A DNA stretch of 64,000 nucleotides from Micromonospora_I sp040659735 (GCF_040659735.1 NZ_JBFANZ010000013.1:62001-126000); one strand, 5' to 3'; positions 1 to 8,190 are shown, counted from the stretch's first letter. Notes: generated from the sequence alone by a model not told the origin. Numbers and translations are program-made.

Positions 1-472
1 GGAAGTCGGCGTGCCCGTTGTGCCGGGCGTACTCGTGGATCAGGTGCAGCATGACCAGCCGCAGCGACACGTCCTTGCCCCACTTGCGCTGGTGGCCCGT
101 CACGTCGAGCGACTCGGCCTCCGCCTCGATCCGGCGTGAGTGTTCGACCTCCGCCTGCCAGGCCTCGAACGCCTCCGAGCGGCTGGCCGCACTCGCGTCG
201 TACGCCACCTGGTAGTCGCCCGTGTCCGACCAGACGAGCGGGATCTCCTCCGCGTTGATCACGAGGCGGAACCACGTGCGCTCCACCTCGGCCATGTGCC
301 GTACGAGACCGAGCAGTGACAGCGTCGACGGCGGCATGGACTGACGGCGTAGCTCCTCGTCGGAGAGGCCGTCGCATTTCATCGCGAGCGTCGCGCGGTG
401 GTAGTCGAGGAAGGCGCGCAACATCTCGCGCTCACCTGCGATCAGGGGCGGGCCGATGCGTTCGGTGGTCAC
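1..472 (-). CDS. DinB/DUF664-family protein (3' end outside window)
   Basis: Reads from a GTG at 472 leftwards through the window edge, so the C-terminus is missing; 157 codons are visible. The protein begins MTTERIGPPLIAGEREMLRA and continues with SLLGLVRHMAEVERTWF and a late HLIHEYARHNGH. The spaced histidines at LVRHMAEVE and HEYARHNGHAD match the metal-binding triad of the DinB/YfiT-like four-helix family, of which DUF664 proteins are the common actinobacterial form. Such proteins are often thiol (mycothiol)-dependent transferases; the substrate cannot be told here. It faces away from the SRPBCC remnant just upstream, and DinB and SRPBCC genes are often neighbours in actinomycetes. A weak gga is the only ribosome-site candidate, so the start is less certain than the family. 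Confidence 0.8.
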   Translation of the reverse strand, partial: MTTERIGPPLIAGEREMLRAFLDYHRATLAMKCDGLSDEELRRQSMPPSTLSLLGLVRHMAEVERTWFRLVINAEEIPLVWSDTGDYQVAYDASAASRSEAFEAWQAEVEHSRRIEAEAESLDVTGHQRKWGKDVSLRLVMLHLIHEYARHNGHADF

Positions 473-495
473 TGCGGGTCCTTTCGGCGGCGAAC

Positions 496-669
496 GTGAC
501 CTCGTCAGAGCCCGTCGACGACTCCTGCCGCCTGACCGTGACCCACGACGAAGTGCGCGAGGGCGTGAGCAACGAACTCTACGGCGGCTGGCCGGCGGTC
601 CTCTCCGGCCTGAAGACGTGGCGCGACGGTGAGACGCTCACGACGCCGGGATCGCTGATGTACGGCTGA
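496..669 (+). pseudogene. C-terminal remnant of an SRPBCC (AHSA1-like) protein
   Basis: The reading frame ending at 669 carries SCRLTVTHDEVREG, then NELYGGWPAVLSGLKTW. This is the usual C-terminal strand and long helix of AHSA1-type SRPBCC proteins (LTVTHDG...GWPxxLSxLKTLLETG). Only about 55 residues are present. Upstream, the same frame loses all family resemblance at about 496 and runs antisense into the DinB-like gene, whose start is at 472. A full family member is about 150 residues, so roughly two thirds of the domain is missing. I infer a gene truncated by deletion or rearrangement. A short expressed product from GTG 496 cannot be excluded. Confidence 0.55.
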
Positions 670-711
670 CCCCGCACCTCACCGCGCGGTGCCGCGCCCG
701 ATCCGTCCACC

Positions 712-1503
712 TCATCGATGCGATGGCGACCACACGTAGGGCGTGGTCGTGGTCACGGCGCGAAAGCCCAACCGGCGCAGAATCGGGGCGCTGTCGTCGG
801 AGGCGTCCACCTGGAGAAACTTCGCTCCGCGCGCGGTGGCGAGTTCAGCCCGGGCGGCCACCAGCGAGCGGTAGATCCCCCGGCCCTGCCATGCCGGCAG
901 GGTCGATCCGCCCCACAGAGCGGCGAACTCGGTTCCCGGATAGAAGACCAGCCAGGCCGCGCAGACCACCTCACCGTCGGCCTCGGCCACCATGACGGCG
1001 ATCGCGTCCGGGGCGGCTGACACCCGCCCGATCAGGTCATCACCGAGCCAGCTGAAGTCCTGCCCCCAGACGGCGGATTGCATGGCGGCGATGCGGTGCA
1101 TGTCGGCGTCCGCGGTGACCTGACGGAGGGCGACGCCGCCCGGCAGGACCGGTGGTGTGGCCACTTCCTTCGCAAGACCAATGAGTACGGTCTCCTGCTT
1201 CTCCGGAACGAAGCCCGCGGCGCGCAGGCGGTCGGTGAGATCGGCCGGCCGGTCGTGTCCGCGCGTCTTCCACTCCACCGCCTCGCCGCGCGCGGCGAAG
1301 TAATCACGCTGCCGGACGATCAGCTGGTCCAGCTCATCACCGCCTACCCCGAGGTCGCGCGGCCCTGTTACCAAGCCGCGGAACGTGCGGACGATTCGCA
1401 GAAGCGGCCCATCCTGCTCGTACCTCACGCCAGTTGGAGGAATGCGCGGCGGTTTCCGCATCTGCTCGTCGTAAGCCGCGAGTAGGCCGTCGATGTCTGT
1501 CAC
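712..1503 (-). CDS. GNAT-family N-acetyltransferase
   Basis: A 263-residue protein with a C-terminal GNAT domain (about residues 125-260). IAVMVAEADGEVVCAAWLVF forms the central strands, followed by WGGSTLPAWQGRGIYRSLVA; the QGRGIYRSL segment is the acetyl-CoA pyrophosphate loop (Q/RxxGxG/A). It ends with the usual LGFRAVTTTTPY strand. The N-terminal half is helical and less conserved, as in two-domain GNATs. I chose GTG 1503 (VTDIDGLLAAYDEQMR) over a TTG at 1539, because the 12 extra residues are Cys/Trp-rich and look non-coding. Acceptor substrate unknown. The neighbours give no pathway hint. Confidence 0.85.
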   Translation of the reverse strand: MTDIDGLLAAYDEQMRKPPRIPPTGVRYEQDGPLLRIVRTFRGLVTGPRDLGVGGDELDQLIVRQRDYFAARGEAVEWKTRGHDRPADLTDRLRAAGFVPEKQETVLIGLAKEVATPPVLPGGVALRQVTADADMHRIAAMQSAVWGQDFSWLGDDLIGRVSAAPDAIAVMVAEADGEVVCAAWLVFYPGTEFAALWGGSTLPAWQGRGIYRSLVAARAELATARGAKFLQVDASDDSAPILRRLGFRAVTTTTPYVWSPSHR

Positions 1504-1651
1504 GGAGTAGACACTGCAAGGCCACGGTGACGCGCGCAAGGCTCATCGCCACCAGAGAACGCACGAAAGAGGATCAAGCCCACAACGTCGGGTCGCCCTG
1601 CGCGGACCAGCGGGGTCGCCCGGTTTGCGTCCCGGCCGCTACCGTCGGAGC

Positions 1652-1993
1652 GTGGTCACCGTCGCCGACGTGCGGTCGCTCGCACGGACACTGCCGCGAA
1701 GCAGCGAGCACCTGATCCGTGACCGTGTGAAGTTCCGGGTCGGTGCCATCGTCTACGTGGCGTTCTCCCGCGACGAGACGACGATGGGCTTCGGCTACCC
1801 GAAAGAGGATCGTGACGCGCTCATCGGCGGCGAGCCAGACCTTTTCTTTCTGCCCGGCACGTCCGACCTGCGCTTCCACTGGGTGTGCTGTCATCTCGCG
1901 CGGCTCGACGACGGGTACATGACGGAGCTGGTCACGGAAGCGTGGCGGATGGTCGTGCCCACGTTCCTCGCGCGGCAGCGGTTGGGCACGTAG
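1652..1993 (+). CDS. MmcQ/YjbR family protein
   Basis: A 113-residue protein. The start is GTG 1652 (VVTVADVRSLARTLPRSSE); an upstream TTG at 1625 would add only a basic tail. It shows the family pattern of an N-terminal helix with LARTLPRSSE, a strand KFRVGAIVYVAFSRDETTM, a GGEPDLFFLP segment and a C-terminal WRMVVPTFLARQ helix. MmcQ/YjbR proteins have a CyaY/frataxin-like double-wing fold and are usually called DNA-binding. No enzymatic role is established. It is transcribed toward the Clp-N operator and ends 8 bp before it. Confidence 0.8.
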   Translation: MVTVADVRSLARTLPRSSEHLIRDRVKFRVGAIVYVAFSRDETTMGFGYPKEDRDALIGGEPDLFFLPGTSDLRFHWVCCHLARLDDGYMTELVTEAWRMVVPTFLARQRLGT

Positions 1994-2001
1994 CCCGGCA
2001 T

Positions 2002-2048
2002 CGTCAACCCTAGGTTGACGAAAAGAGCCCGTCAACCTAGGGTTGACG
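2002..2048 (+). promoter_or_regulatory. Symmetric double operator overlapping a leaderless promoter
   Basis: Two 19-bp sites, 2002-2020 and 2030-2048, are exact reverse complements of each other, and each is itself nearly palindromic around CCTAGG (GTCAACC/GGTTGAC arms). The right half of the first site supplies TTGACG (2015-2020). After exactly 17 bp the second site supplies TAGGGT (2038-2043). This is a good -35/-10 pair whose expected start point falls at or next to the ATG at 2050, so the message is probably leaderless. A protein bound to either site would cover promoter elements. By symmetry the minus strand has the same pair, but no gene lies that way. Confidence 0.7.
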
Positions 2049-2049
2049 T

Positions 2050-2790
2050 ATGACGAATCCAATGCGCATGACGAATCCGGTCCGGCTCGACGATCTGATC
2101 GAAGGCATCAAAAAGGCGCACTCCGACGCTCTCGACCAGCTCTCCAACGCGGTCATCGCCGCCGATCACCTGGGCGACGTGGCTGACCACCTCATCGGCC
2201 ACTTCGTCGACCAGGCACGACGCTCGGGGGCGTCCTGGACGGAGATCGGCAGGAGCATGGGGGTCACCAAGCAGGCAGCTCAGAAGCGGTTCGTTCCGAA
2301 GGACCCCGGCGAACCCTCGGATCTCGATCCCAGCCAGGGATTCAGCCGTTTCACGCCGCGGGCGAGGAGCGTCGTGGTGGCGGCGCAGAACGAAGCCCGT
2401 ACCGCCCGCAACGCCGAGATCCGCCTCAACCACCTCGTGCTGGGGCTGCTGACCGAGCCGGACGGGCTGGCCGCCCGGGCGATCGTCGCGCAAGGCGTGT
2501 CGCTGGACACCGTCCGGCAGACCGCAACCGCGACCCTGCCGCCGGCAACCGACCAGGTGCCCGCCCTCATCCCGTTCGATTCACAGGCGAAGAAGGCGCT
2601 GGAACTCACGTTCCGCGAGGCCCTGCGGATGGGGCACAACTACGTCGGGACCGAGCACATCCTGCTCGCGCTACTGGAACTCGAAGACGGCACGGGCGTG
2701 CTCGCCGGCCTCGGCGTCGACAAAGCGACCGCCGAAGCCAACATCACGGCCGCCCTGGCCGCCACCCTCGCCGCCCACGAGAAGGAATGA
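2050..2790 (+). CDS. HTH plus Clp N-terminal domain protein, putative autoregulator
   Basis: A 246-residue protein. Residues 55-80 (SGASWTEIGRSMGVTKQAAQ) are a helix-turn-helix. Residues 100-245 are a double Clp-N (ClpC/ClpA amino domain) repeat: the first repeat has FTPRARSVVVAAQNEA and LNHLVLGLL, the second has HNYVGTEHILLALLELEDG. No AAA+ ATPase or ClpP-binding part follows, so it is not an unfoldase. The Clp-N part probably senses a ligand or misfolded protein (inference), and the HTH probably binds the paired sites that end 1 bp before the start codon. ATG 2050 is preferred over ATG 2062 or 2071 because it fits the leaderless promoter. Family seen widely in actinomycetes; target genes beyond its own promoter unknown. 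Confidence 0.8.
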   Translation: MTNPMRMTNPVRLDDLIEGIKKAHSDALDQLSNAVIAADHLGDVADHLIGHFVDQARRSGASWTEIGRSMGVTKQAAQKRFVPKDPGEPSDLDPSQGFSRFTPRARSVVVAAQNEARTARNAEIRLNHLVLGLLTEPDGLAARAIVAQGVSLDTVRQTATATLPPATDQVPALIPFDSQAKKALELTFREALRMGHNYVGTEHILLALLELEDGTGVLAGLGVDKATAEANITAALAATLAAHEKE

Positions 2791-2833
2791 CCTGAGGGAA
2801 ACCCGGGTGGCCGCCGCCACGCGTCACGGACGG

Positions 2834-2859
2834 CGACCGGCGGATGTCACCGCCGGTCG
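2834..2859. terminator. Hairpin between convergent clpN-like gene and soxG
   Basis: A perfect 10-bp stem (cgaccggcgg / ccgccggtcg) with a 6-nt loop lies between two convergent genes, 44 bp after the Clp-N stop and 12 bp from the soxG stop. There is no T-tract, as is usual for high-GC actinobacterial terminators. It probably works in both directions. Confidence 0.55.
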
Positions 2860-2870
2860 AGCGGGAAGAC

Positions 2871-3482
2871 TCATCCGGCGGTGGAGAATTCCACGCTCGC
2901 GTCGATCAGCCACTCCACCAGATACGTCGCGAAGGACGCCCGCACAAGTATCCAGAACGCCGACCCCTCGCCGTCGTCCGGCTCGCGCCCGACCAGTACG
3001 ACCTGTGCTTTCGCGAGCGTCGTCTGCGCGCAGTTGCCCGTGCCGAACGAGCGCGGATGCAGATCGAGCGCGCAGCCGAGAGCGAGCAGGTCCCGGGTCC
3101 GCGGGCCGGCGACGCGCAGGGTCGTGCGCTGTGCGGAGACGTCGACCACGGAGGCGTGCTCGTCGCCGACCGCGGACCGCAGCCGCGACTCCAGCGCGCC
3201 TTCGGTGCCGGCCGGGCCGAGAACCAGCCACTCGTCGGGGCCGAGCCAGAGAGCCGTCAGCGGTCCCGAACTGGCGCTCGCTTCCGCCCCGGTCGGCAGC
3301 GGCATGCCGAGTTCGGCGGCGACCGCGTCCGCGGCCGGGCCCTTGGAATCGAGCCGAAGGTTGATCTGCGCCAGGAACGGGACCTCGGAGAGCGAGACCG
3401 CTCCGCCGGTCGCGTGGGCGACCTCGGCGAGACGGTCGCCGCTGTGGCCCAACGGACTGCGTCGCGTCACGTGCTCAGCCAT
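2871..3482 (-). CDS. soxG: Sarcosine oxidase gamma subunit
   Basis: A 203-residue subunit of heterotetrameric sarcosine oxidase, the last gene of soxBDAG. It carries the family core LWLGPDEWLVLGP, VVDVSAQRTTLRVAGPRTRD and LGCALDLHPRSFGTGNCAQT, and ends with RASFATYLVEWLIDA. SoxG resembles part of the GcvT fold and packs against SoxA; it has no catalytic cofactor of its own. The ATG at 3482 overlaps the soxA end by 8 bp, so the two are probably translationally coupled. Length is normal for the family (about 200). Confidence 0.93.
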   Translation of the reverse strand: MAEHVTRRSPLGHSGDRLAEVAHATGGAVSLSEVPFLAQINLRLDSKGPAADAVAAELGMPLPTGAEASASSGPLTALWLGPDEWLVLGPAGTEGALESRLRSAVGDEHASVVDVSAQRTTLRVAGPRTRDLLALGCALDLHPRSFGTGNCAQTTLAKAQVVLVGREPDDGEGSAFWILVRASFATYLVEWLIDASVEFSTAG

Positions 3483-6378
3483 CTCGCCGTGCTCCCTCCG
3501 GGTCGTACAGAACGGAATGCGTGACCGTCACCGGCAGGAGGTCGTCCCCGAGCGGTGCGTAGACGCGCTGCCCGATCCGATCCCGGCCGCCGCTGATAAG
3601 CGCGAGCGCGAACGGGCGCCCCAGCGCCACGCTGTGGTAGCTGGAGGTCACGTGGCCGAGGGTCGGCACCGGCGGCTGCGGCAGCGTCTCGCACTCCACC
3701 AGGTGGGCGCCCTCGGGCAGCAGCGTCCGGCCATCGTCGGGAAGGAGTCCGACCAGGTGCTTGCGGTCGGGCCGGCTCGTGTCGGCGCGGGCGAAGGAGC
3801 GCTTGCCGATGAAATCGGCCTTCTTCTTCGACACCACCCAGTCCATGCCGAGATCCTGCGGCGTGACCGTGCCGTCGGTGTCCTGCCCGATGATCGGGTA
3901 CCCCTTCTCGGCGCGGAGCACGTGCATCGTCTCCGTCCCGTACGGAGTGATCCCGAACGATGCGCCCGCGTCCAGTAGCGACTCCCAGAGCGTGAGCGCG
4001 TCCCACCAGCTCACGTTCAGCTCATAGGCCAGCTCGCCGGAGAAGCTGATCCGGCACACCCGGGCGGCGATCCCGGCGAGCGTCGGAACACTGGCCGGCG
4101 TCGAAATACTGGTGAGCGTCGAAATACTGGTGAGCTCAGCGTCGCGCCAGGTCATGAACGGGAAGCTCGCGGCGTCGACGGCGAGATCGGGTGCCAGCGT
4201 CGCGAGCACATCGCGGGAGCGGGGCCCGACCAGCGCGACGGTCGCCCACTGCTCGGTGACCGACGTGCAGTGCACCCGCAGGTCCGGCCATTCGGTCTGC
4301 AGCCATTCCTCCATCCAGTCCAGGACGGCGGCGGCGTTGCCGGTCGTCGTGGTGACCAGGAAACGGTCGTCGGCGAGCCGGATGACCGTGCCGTCGTCGA
4401 AGACCATCCCGTCCGGGCGGCACATCACGCCGTACCGGATGGAGCCGACCTTCAGGGTGCTCATCATGTTGGTGTACAGCCGGTCCAGCAGCACGGCCGC
4501 GTCCGGTCCCTGAACGTCGATCTTGCCGAGCGTGGAGGCGTCCATCATGGCCACGCCCTCGCGGGCGGCCCGGCACTCACGCAGGACCGCCGCGTGCATG
4601 TCCTCGCCGCCGCGCGGGTAGTACCAGGGCCGCTGCCACTGACCGACGTTCTCGAAGAGCGCCCCGTTCGCCTCGTGCCACGAGTGCAGGGCGGTGACGC
4701 GGACCGGGTCGTGCAGCACGCCCCGGTCGCGCCCCGCGAGGGCGGCGAAGCTGACCGGAGCGTACGGCGGCCGGAACGTGGTGGTGCCGAGTTCGCCGAC
4801 GTCCACGCCGAGTAGCTCCGCGACAACCCCACTGGTGAGAACGCCCGAGGTCTTGCCCTGGTCGTGTGCGGTCCCGGCGGTGGTGTAGCGCTTGACGTGC
4901 TCCACGGAACGCATTCCGGCGGCGGTGGCGCGCTGGATGTCCGCGACGGTCACGTCGCGTTGGAGGTCCACGAACTGCGTCGCGGTGTCACCGGGGAGCA
5001 GCCAGATGTGTCCGGCCGGTGAGGCCGGTTGTTCGCCGGCCGCCGGCAGTGGCGGGCCGGTGGGCGCGGAGAATCCGGCTGCCTCGACCGCCCGCCGCCC
5101 GGCCGCGGCCCCGTCCGCGAGGCAGCCCGCCAGGGTGTACGCGCCCCCGGCGGCGCCGGCGACCTCCACCGCCTGGCGGCAGCCGTCGGGCCGGAACGAA
5201 CCGAGCTCCTCGTCGTAGCGGAGCCGGCCGCCGGCCTGGCTGTACAGGGCGCCCACCGGATTCCATCCGCCGGAGACGAGCAGCAGGTCCGCGTCGAACT
5301 CGCGCCCCGCGCCGTCGAACGCCCCATCGCGCGGGCCGCGCAGCGTCACCCCCGAGACGCGCTCCTCGCCGGCCACCGCCGAGACGGCGTGCGCGGCGAG
5401 CACGTCGATACCGCGACGGGCGCAGTGGTCGACCCACAGTGGAGAAACCTGCGGGCGGAGGTCGGCGATCGCCGCGATCGCGACGCCCGCGTCGGCAAGG
5501 TCGAGCGCCGCGCCGTACGCGCTGTCGTTGGTCGTGAGGAACACCGCGCGTCGCCCCGGCAGGACGCCGTAGCGGTTGAGATAGGTGCGGGCGGCGCCGG
5601 CGAGCATCACACCGGGCCGGTCGTTGTCGGTGAACGCCACGGACCGCTCGTGGGCGCCGGTGGCGAGCACGACGCGGCGCGCCCGGATGCGCCAGATCCG
5701 CTCGCGGGAGAGGTGGCCGGGCGCCGCCGGGCCGAGGTGGTTGGCGCGCCGCTCCACCGCGATGACGTAGTTGTCGTCGTAGTAGCCGAAGGCGGTCGTC
5801 CGGGCGAGCACCCGCACGTCGGGGTTGGCGTGCAGTTCGGCGGCGACGGACGCCACCCAGCCCAGCGCGGGGGCGCCGTCGAGCGTCTCCGTCGTGCCCA
5901 GCAGGCTGCCGCCGGGCTCGGACTGGTCGTCGATGACCACCACCCGGGCACCCGAGAACGCGGCCACCGCCGCGGCGGCCAGACCGGCCGGTCCGGCGCC
6001 GATGACGAGGATGTCGCAGTGCGTGTGCACGGCGTCGTAGCGGGCCGGATCGGGCTCCGTGGCCAGGCGCCCCCGGCCGTTCAGGCCCCGCGCGACAAGC
6101 CCGTCGAACAGCTCCACCGTCGTCGCCGGGAGCATCGGTTCGGAGTACGGAGCATCGATCTGTACCAGCGCGTTCGGCTCCTCGACGCCAGCCGCCAGGA
6201 TGCCGCGCGGCCGGCCGAGCCGGATGCTGGTCGACGTGCGGTGTACTCCGTTGGCCAGTAGGGCCGAGGCGAGCGTGTCCCCGCGGTACCCCTCGTAGTC
6301 GTGGCCGTCGAAGCGGAAGCGTAGCGTCTCGCCGCGGTCGATCCGTCCACCCTGGACAGCCCGGAATTCCTGGATCAT
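3475..6378 (-). CDS. soxA: Sarcosine oxidase alpha subunit
   Basis: A 967-residue catalytic subunit that, with SoxB, oxidises sarcosine to glycine and passes the methyl carbon to tetrahydrofolate. Residues 1-100 are the ferredoxin-like fold (FRFDGHDYEGYRGDTLASAL). A dinucleotide fold follows with GAGPAG at 127-132. The segment LATGAHERSVAFTDNDRPGV is typical of SoxA. From about residue 580 to the end it is GcvT-like, with GPDAAVLLDRLYTNMM and EKGYPIIGQDTDG, and would bind THF. An in-frame 18-bp tandem repeat inserts a Thr/Ser-rich stretch near residues 750-766. Start ATG 6378 overlaps the soxD stop by 4 bp. Confidence 0.95.
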   Translation of the reverse strand: MIQEFRAVQGGRIDRGETLRFRFDGHDYEGYRGDTLASALLANGVHRTSTSIRLGRPRGILAAGVEEPNALVQIDAPYSEPMLPATTVELFDGLVARGLNGRGRLATEPDPARYDAVHTHCDILVIGAGPAGLAAAAVAAFSGARVVVIDDQSEPGGSLLGTTETLDGAPALGWVASVAAELHANPDVRVLARTTAFGYYDDNYVIAVERRANHLGPAAPGHLSRERIWRIRARRVVLATGAHERSVAFTDNDRPGVMLAGAARTYLNRYGVLPGRRAVFLTTNDSAYGAALDLADAGVAIAAIADLRPQVSPLWVDHCARRGIDVLAAHAVSAVAGEERVSGVTLRGPRDGAFDGAGREFDADLLLVSGGWNPVGALYSQAGGRLRYDEELGSFRPDGCRQAVEVAGAAGGAYTLAGCLADGAAAGRRAVEAAGFSAPTGPPLPAAGEQPASPAGHIWLLPGDTATQFVDLQRDVTVADIQRATAAGMRSVEHVKRYTTAGTAHDQGKTSGVLTSGVVAELLGVDVGELGTTTFRPPYAPVSFAALAGRDRGVLHDPVRVTALHSWHEANGALFENVGQWQRPWYYPRGGEDMHAAVLRECRAAREGVAMMDASTLGKIDVQGPDAAVLLDRLYTNMMSTLKVGSIRYGVMCRPDGMVFDDGTVIRLADDRFLVTTTTGNAAAVLDWMEEWLQTEWPDLRVHCTSVTEQWATVALVGPRSRDVLATLAPDLAVDAASFPFMTWRDAELTSISTLTSISTPASVPTLAGIAARVCRISFSGELAYELNVSWWDALTLWESLLDAGASFGITPYGTETMHVLRAEKGYPIIGQDTDGTVTPQDLGMDWVVSKKKADFIGKRSFARADTSRPDRKHLVGLLPDDGRTLLPEGAHLVECETLPQPPVPTLGHVTSSYHSVALGRPFALALISGGRDRIGQRVYAPLGDDLLPVTVTHSVLYDPEGARRDG
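4080..4133 (-). repeat. Three in-frame 18-bp tandem repeats inside soxA
   Basis: Units at 4080-4097 (diverged), 4098-4115 and 4116-4133. The last two are identical on the plus strand (gcgtcgaaatactggtga). Each unit encodes six residues in soxA, giving TSISTL-TSISTP-ASVPTL. The period is a multiple of three, so copy number can change without a frameshift. The stretch lies in the GcvT-like half, probably a surface loop. Confidence 0.85.
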
Positions 6379-6653
6379 GCCTGCACCGGCCTCGGCTCGC
6401 CCGCGGCGTAGACCGCGAGAATCTCATTCGTCACCGTGTCACGAACGACGTTGAACCACCGTCGGCAGCTGACGGCGTGGTTCCACCGCTCCGCGAACGG
6501 GCCCTTCGGGTTGTCGCGGAAGAACAGGTAGCGGGCCCATTCGGAGTCGGAGAGCGCGCCGGGGTCGGCCGGGTAGGCCACGTGGGCCTGGCCGCCGTAG
6601 TGGAACTCGGCCTCCTCGCGTGGGCCGCACCAGGGGCAGGGGATGAGCATCAT
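6375..6653 (-). CDS. soxD: Sarcosine oxidase delta subunit
   Basis: A 92-residue zinc-binding small subunit. It starts MMLIPCPWCGPREEAEFHYG and continues YLFFRDNPKGPFAERWNHA, then CRRWFNVVRDTVTNEILAVY. The CPWCG pair, the His after it and the later Cys match the family's single Zn site, which holds the heterotetramer together. The ATG at 6653 has a gga(g) ribosome site (ggag, 9 nt upstream); the upstream extension of the frame is out of character. It overlaps soxA by 4 bp (ATGA) and follows soxB by 25 bp. Confidence 0.93.
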   Translation of the reverse strand: MMLIPCPWCGPREEAEFHYGGQAHVAYPADPGALSDSEWARYLFFRDNPKGPFAERWNHAVSCRRWFNVVRDTVTNEILAVYAAGEPRPVQA

Positions 6654-6678
6654 CGTCGCGGGCTCCTTGTCTCGGTGC

Positions 6679-7911
6679 TCAGTGAGCGACCGCGGCCGCG
6701 CCGTGCTCGTCGACGAGCGCGCCGGTGGTGAAGCGATCCAGGCTGAAGGGGGCATTGAGCGGGTGCGGGTCGTCGTGGGCGATGGTGTGCGCGTAGCACC
6801 ACCCGACCCCCGGAGTGGCCTTGAACCCGCCGGTGCCCCAGCCGCAGTTGAGGTAGAGCTGGTCCACCGGGGTCAGCCCGACGATGGGGGAGGCGTCGGG
6901 GGTGACGTCGACGATCCCGCCCCAGGTCCGTAGCACGTGCGCGCGGGCGAACACGGGGAACAGTTCGAGCGCCGCGGACATCTGCCGCTCGATGATGTGG
7001 AACGCGCCGCGCTGGCCGTAGCCGTTGTAGCTGTCGATGCCGGCGCCCATCACGAGCTCGCCCTTGTGCGCCTGGCTCACGTAGACGTGTACGGCGTTGG
7101 ACATGACGACGGTCGGGTGCACAGGCTCGAGCAGTTCGGAGACGAGCGCCTGCAGCGGGTGGCTCTGGACGGGCAGCTCGATCCCGGCCATCCCGGCAAC
7201 GACGGAGGAGTGCCCGGCCGCGCACATGGCGACCTTGCCCGCCGCGATGTCTCCGCGCGTGGTCCGCACCCCGGTGACCCGGCCGTCGGTCACCTCCAGA
7301 CCGGTCACCTCGCAGTGCTGGATGAGGTCCACGCCGAGGGCGTCCGCGGCGCGCGCGAAGGCCCAGGCGACGTAGTCGTGCTTGGCGATGCCCGCCCTGG
7401 GCTGGTAGGTGGCGCCGAGCACCGGGTAGCGCACGTCGGGGGAGATGTTGACGATCGGGCACACCTCCTGGACCTGCTGCGGGTCGAGCCATTCGGCGTC
7501 GACGCCGTTGAGCCGGTTCGCGTGCACCCGGCGGACGCTTTCCCGGACATCCTGAAGGCTGTGCGCGAGGTTGAGGACGCCGCGCTGGCTGAACAGGATC
7601 GGATAATCGAGCTCGTCCTCGAGCCCTTCCCACAGCTTGAGGGCGTGCTCGTAGATGCCGGCGCTTTCGTCCCACAGGTAGTTGGACCTGATGATGGTCG
7701 TGTTACGCGCCATGTTGCCGCCGGCGAGCCAGCCCCGTTCGAGCACCGCGACGTTGGTGATGCCGTGGTTCTTGGCGAGGTAGTAGGCGGTCGCTAGGCC
7801 GTGACCGCCGCCGCCCACGATCACGACGTCGTAGCTGCGCTTGGGTTCGGGCGTGCGCCAGAGCCAATCCGGATGGTCGGGCAGGTCGGCGCCGGGTGTC
7901 CGCTGTGTCAT
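6679..7911 (-). CDS. soxB: Sarcosine oxidase beta subunit
   Basis: A 410-residue FAD/FMN subunit where sarcosine is oxidised. It shows the dinucleotide fold SYDVVIVGGGGHGLATAYYL, the SoxB-typical GNMARNTTIIRSNYLWDES, the GIAKHDYVAWAFARAAD segment (the histidine expected to attach FMN covalently in this family), and the C-terminal CGWGTGGFKATPGVGW. ATG 7911 follows gaggg and gives the normal N-terminus (DHPDWLWRTPEPKRSYD). It is the first gene of soxBDAG, read from the promoter at 8061-8066. The product complex makes glycine, H2O2 and methylene-THF. Confidence 0.95.
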   Translation of the reverse strand: MTQRTPGADLPDHPDWLWRTPEPKRSYDVVIVGGGGHGLATAYYLAKNHGITNVAVLERGWLAGGNMARNTTIIRSNYLWDESAGIYEHALKLWEGLEDELDYPILFSQRGVLNLAHSLQDVRESVRRVHANRLNGVDAEWLDPQQVQEVCPIVNISPDVRYPVLGATYQPRAGIAKHDYVAWAFARAADALGVDLIQHCEVTGLEVTDGRVTGVRTTRGDIAAGKVAMCAAGHSSVVAGMAGIELPVQSHPLQALVSELLEPVHPTVVMSNAVHVYVSQAHKGELVMGAGIDSYNGYGQRGAFHIIERQMSAALELFPVFARAHVLRTWGGIVDVTPDASPIVGLTPVDQLYLNCGWGTGGFKATPGVGWCYAHTIAHDDPHPLNAPFSLDRFTTGALVDEHGAAAVAH

Positions 7912-8007
7912 CGGGGGCCCTCGATCGGTCTCGGATGGGGCGGATGCGTCGTCGCGACGTCGGCTCCGACGCGGACGCATCTGGGCATCGGGATCGGCGC
8001 GTCTCGG

Positions 8008-8066
8008 TATCCGCAACAGCTCCCGCTATCCGCAACCAGCGTGCTCCGGGGGCTTACGGATGTCAA
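8008..8066 (-). promoter_or_regulatory. soxBDAG promoter with two GTTGCG operator repeats
   Basis: Read on the minus strand: -35 TTGACA at 8066-8061, a 17-bp spacer, -10 CACGCT at 8043-8038, then GTTGCGGATA at 8036-8027 and again at 8017-8008. The repeats begin 19 bp apart, about two helical turns, on the same face. The same layout, with the same 17-bp spacer, precedes the ferredoxin reductase and the dimethylglycine oxidase genes. The repeats lie at and just past the expected start point, so a bound IclR-type protein would block transcription. Confidence 0.65.
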
Positions 8067-8103
8067 GAGTTGATCACCCGGCGCGACCCGTGATCCGGCC
8101 GGG

Positions 8104-8130
8104 CGGCGCGCACGGCGAGCCGCCGCGCCG
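8104..8130 (-). terminator. GC-rich hairpin after the betaine-binding gene
   Basis: Overlapping inverted repeats (GGCGGC 8102-8107 with GCCGCC 8119-8124, or CGGCGCG 8104-8110 with CGCGCCG 8124-8130) lie about 60 bp past the opuAC-like stop on the minus strand. No T-run. It would separate the transporter operon from the sox promoter. Confidence 0.35.
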
Positions 8131-8190
8131 GGTGTCCCTGTCAGCGCAGGTCGCACCCGCCACGGCGGTCGTCGGCTCAGTCGTTCGCGC

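Noticed and set aside
1574..2062. Divergent gene served by the minus-strand half of the Clp-N promoter
   Set aside because: The frame is antisense to the YjbR-like gene and not protein-like, so the mirrored promoter has no visible gene.
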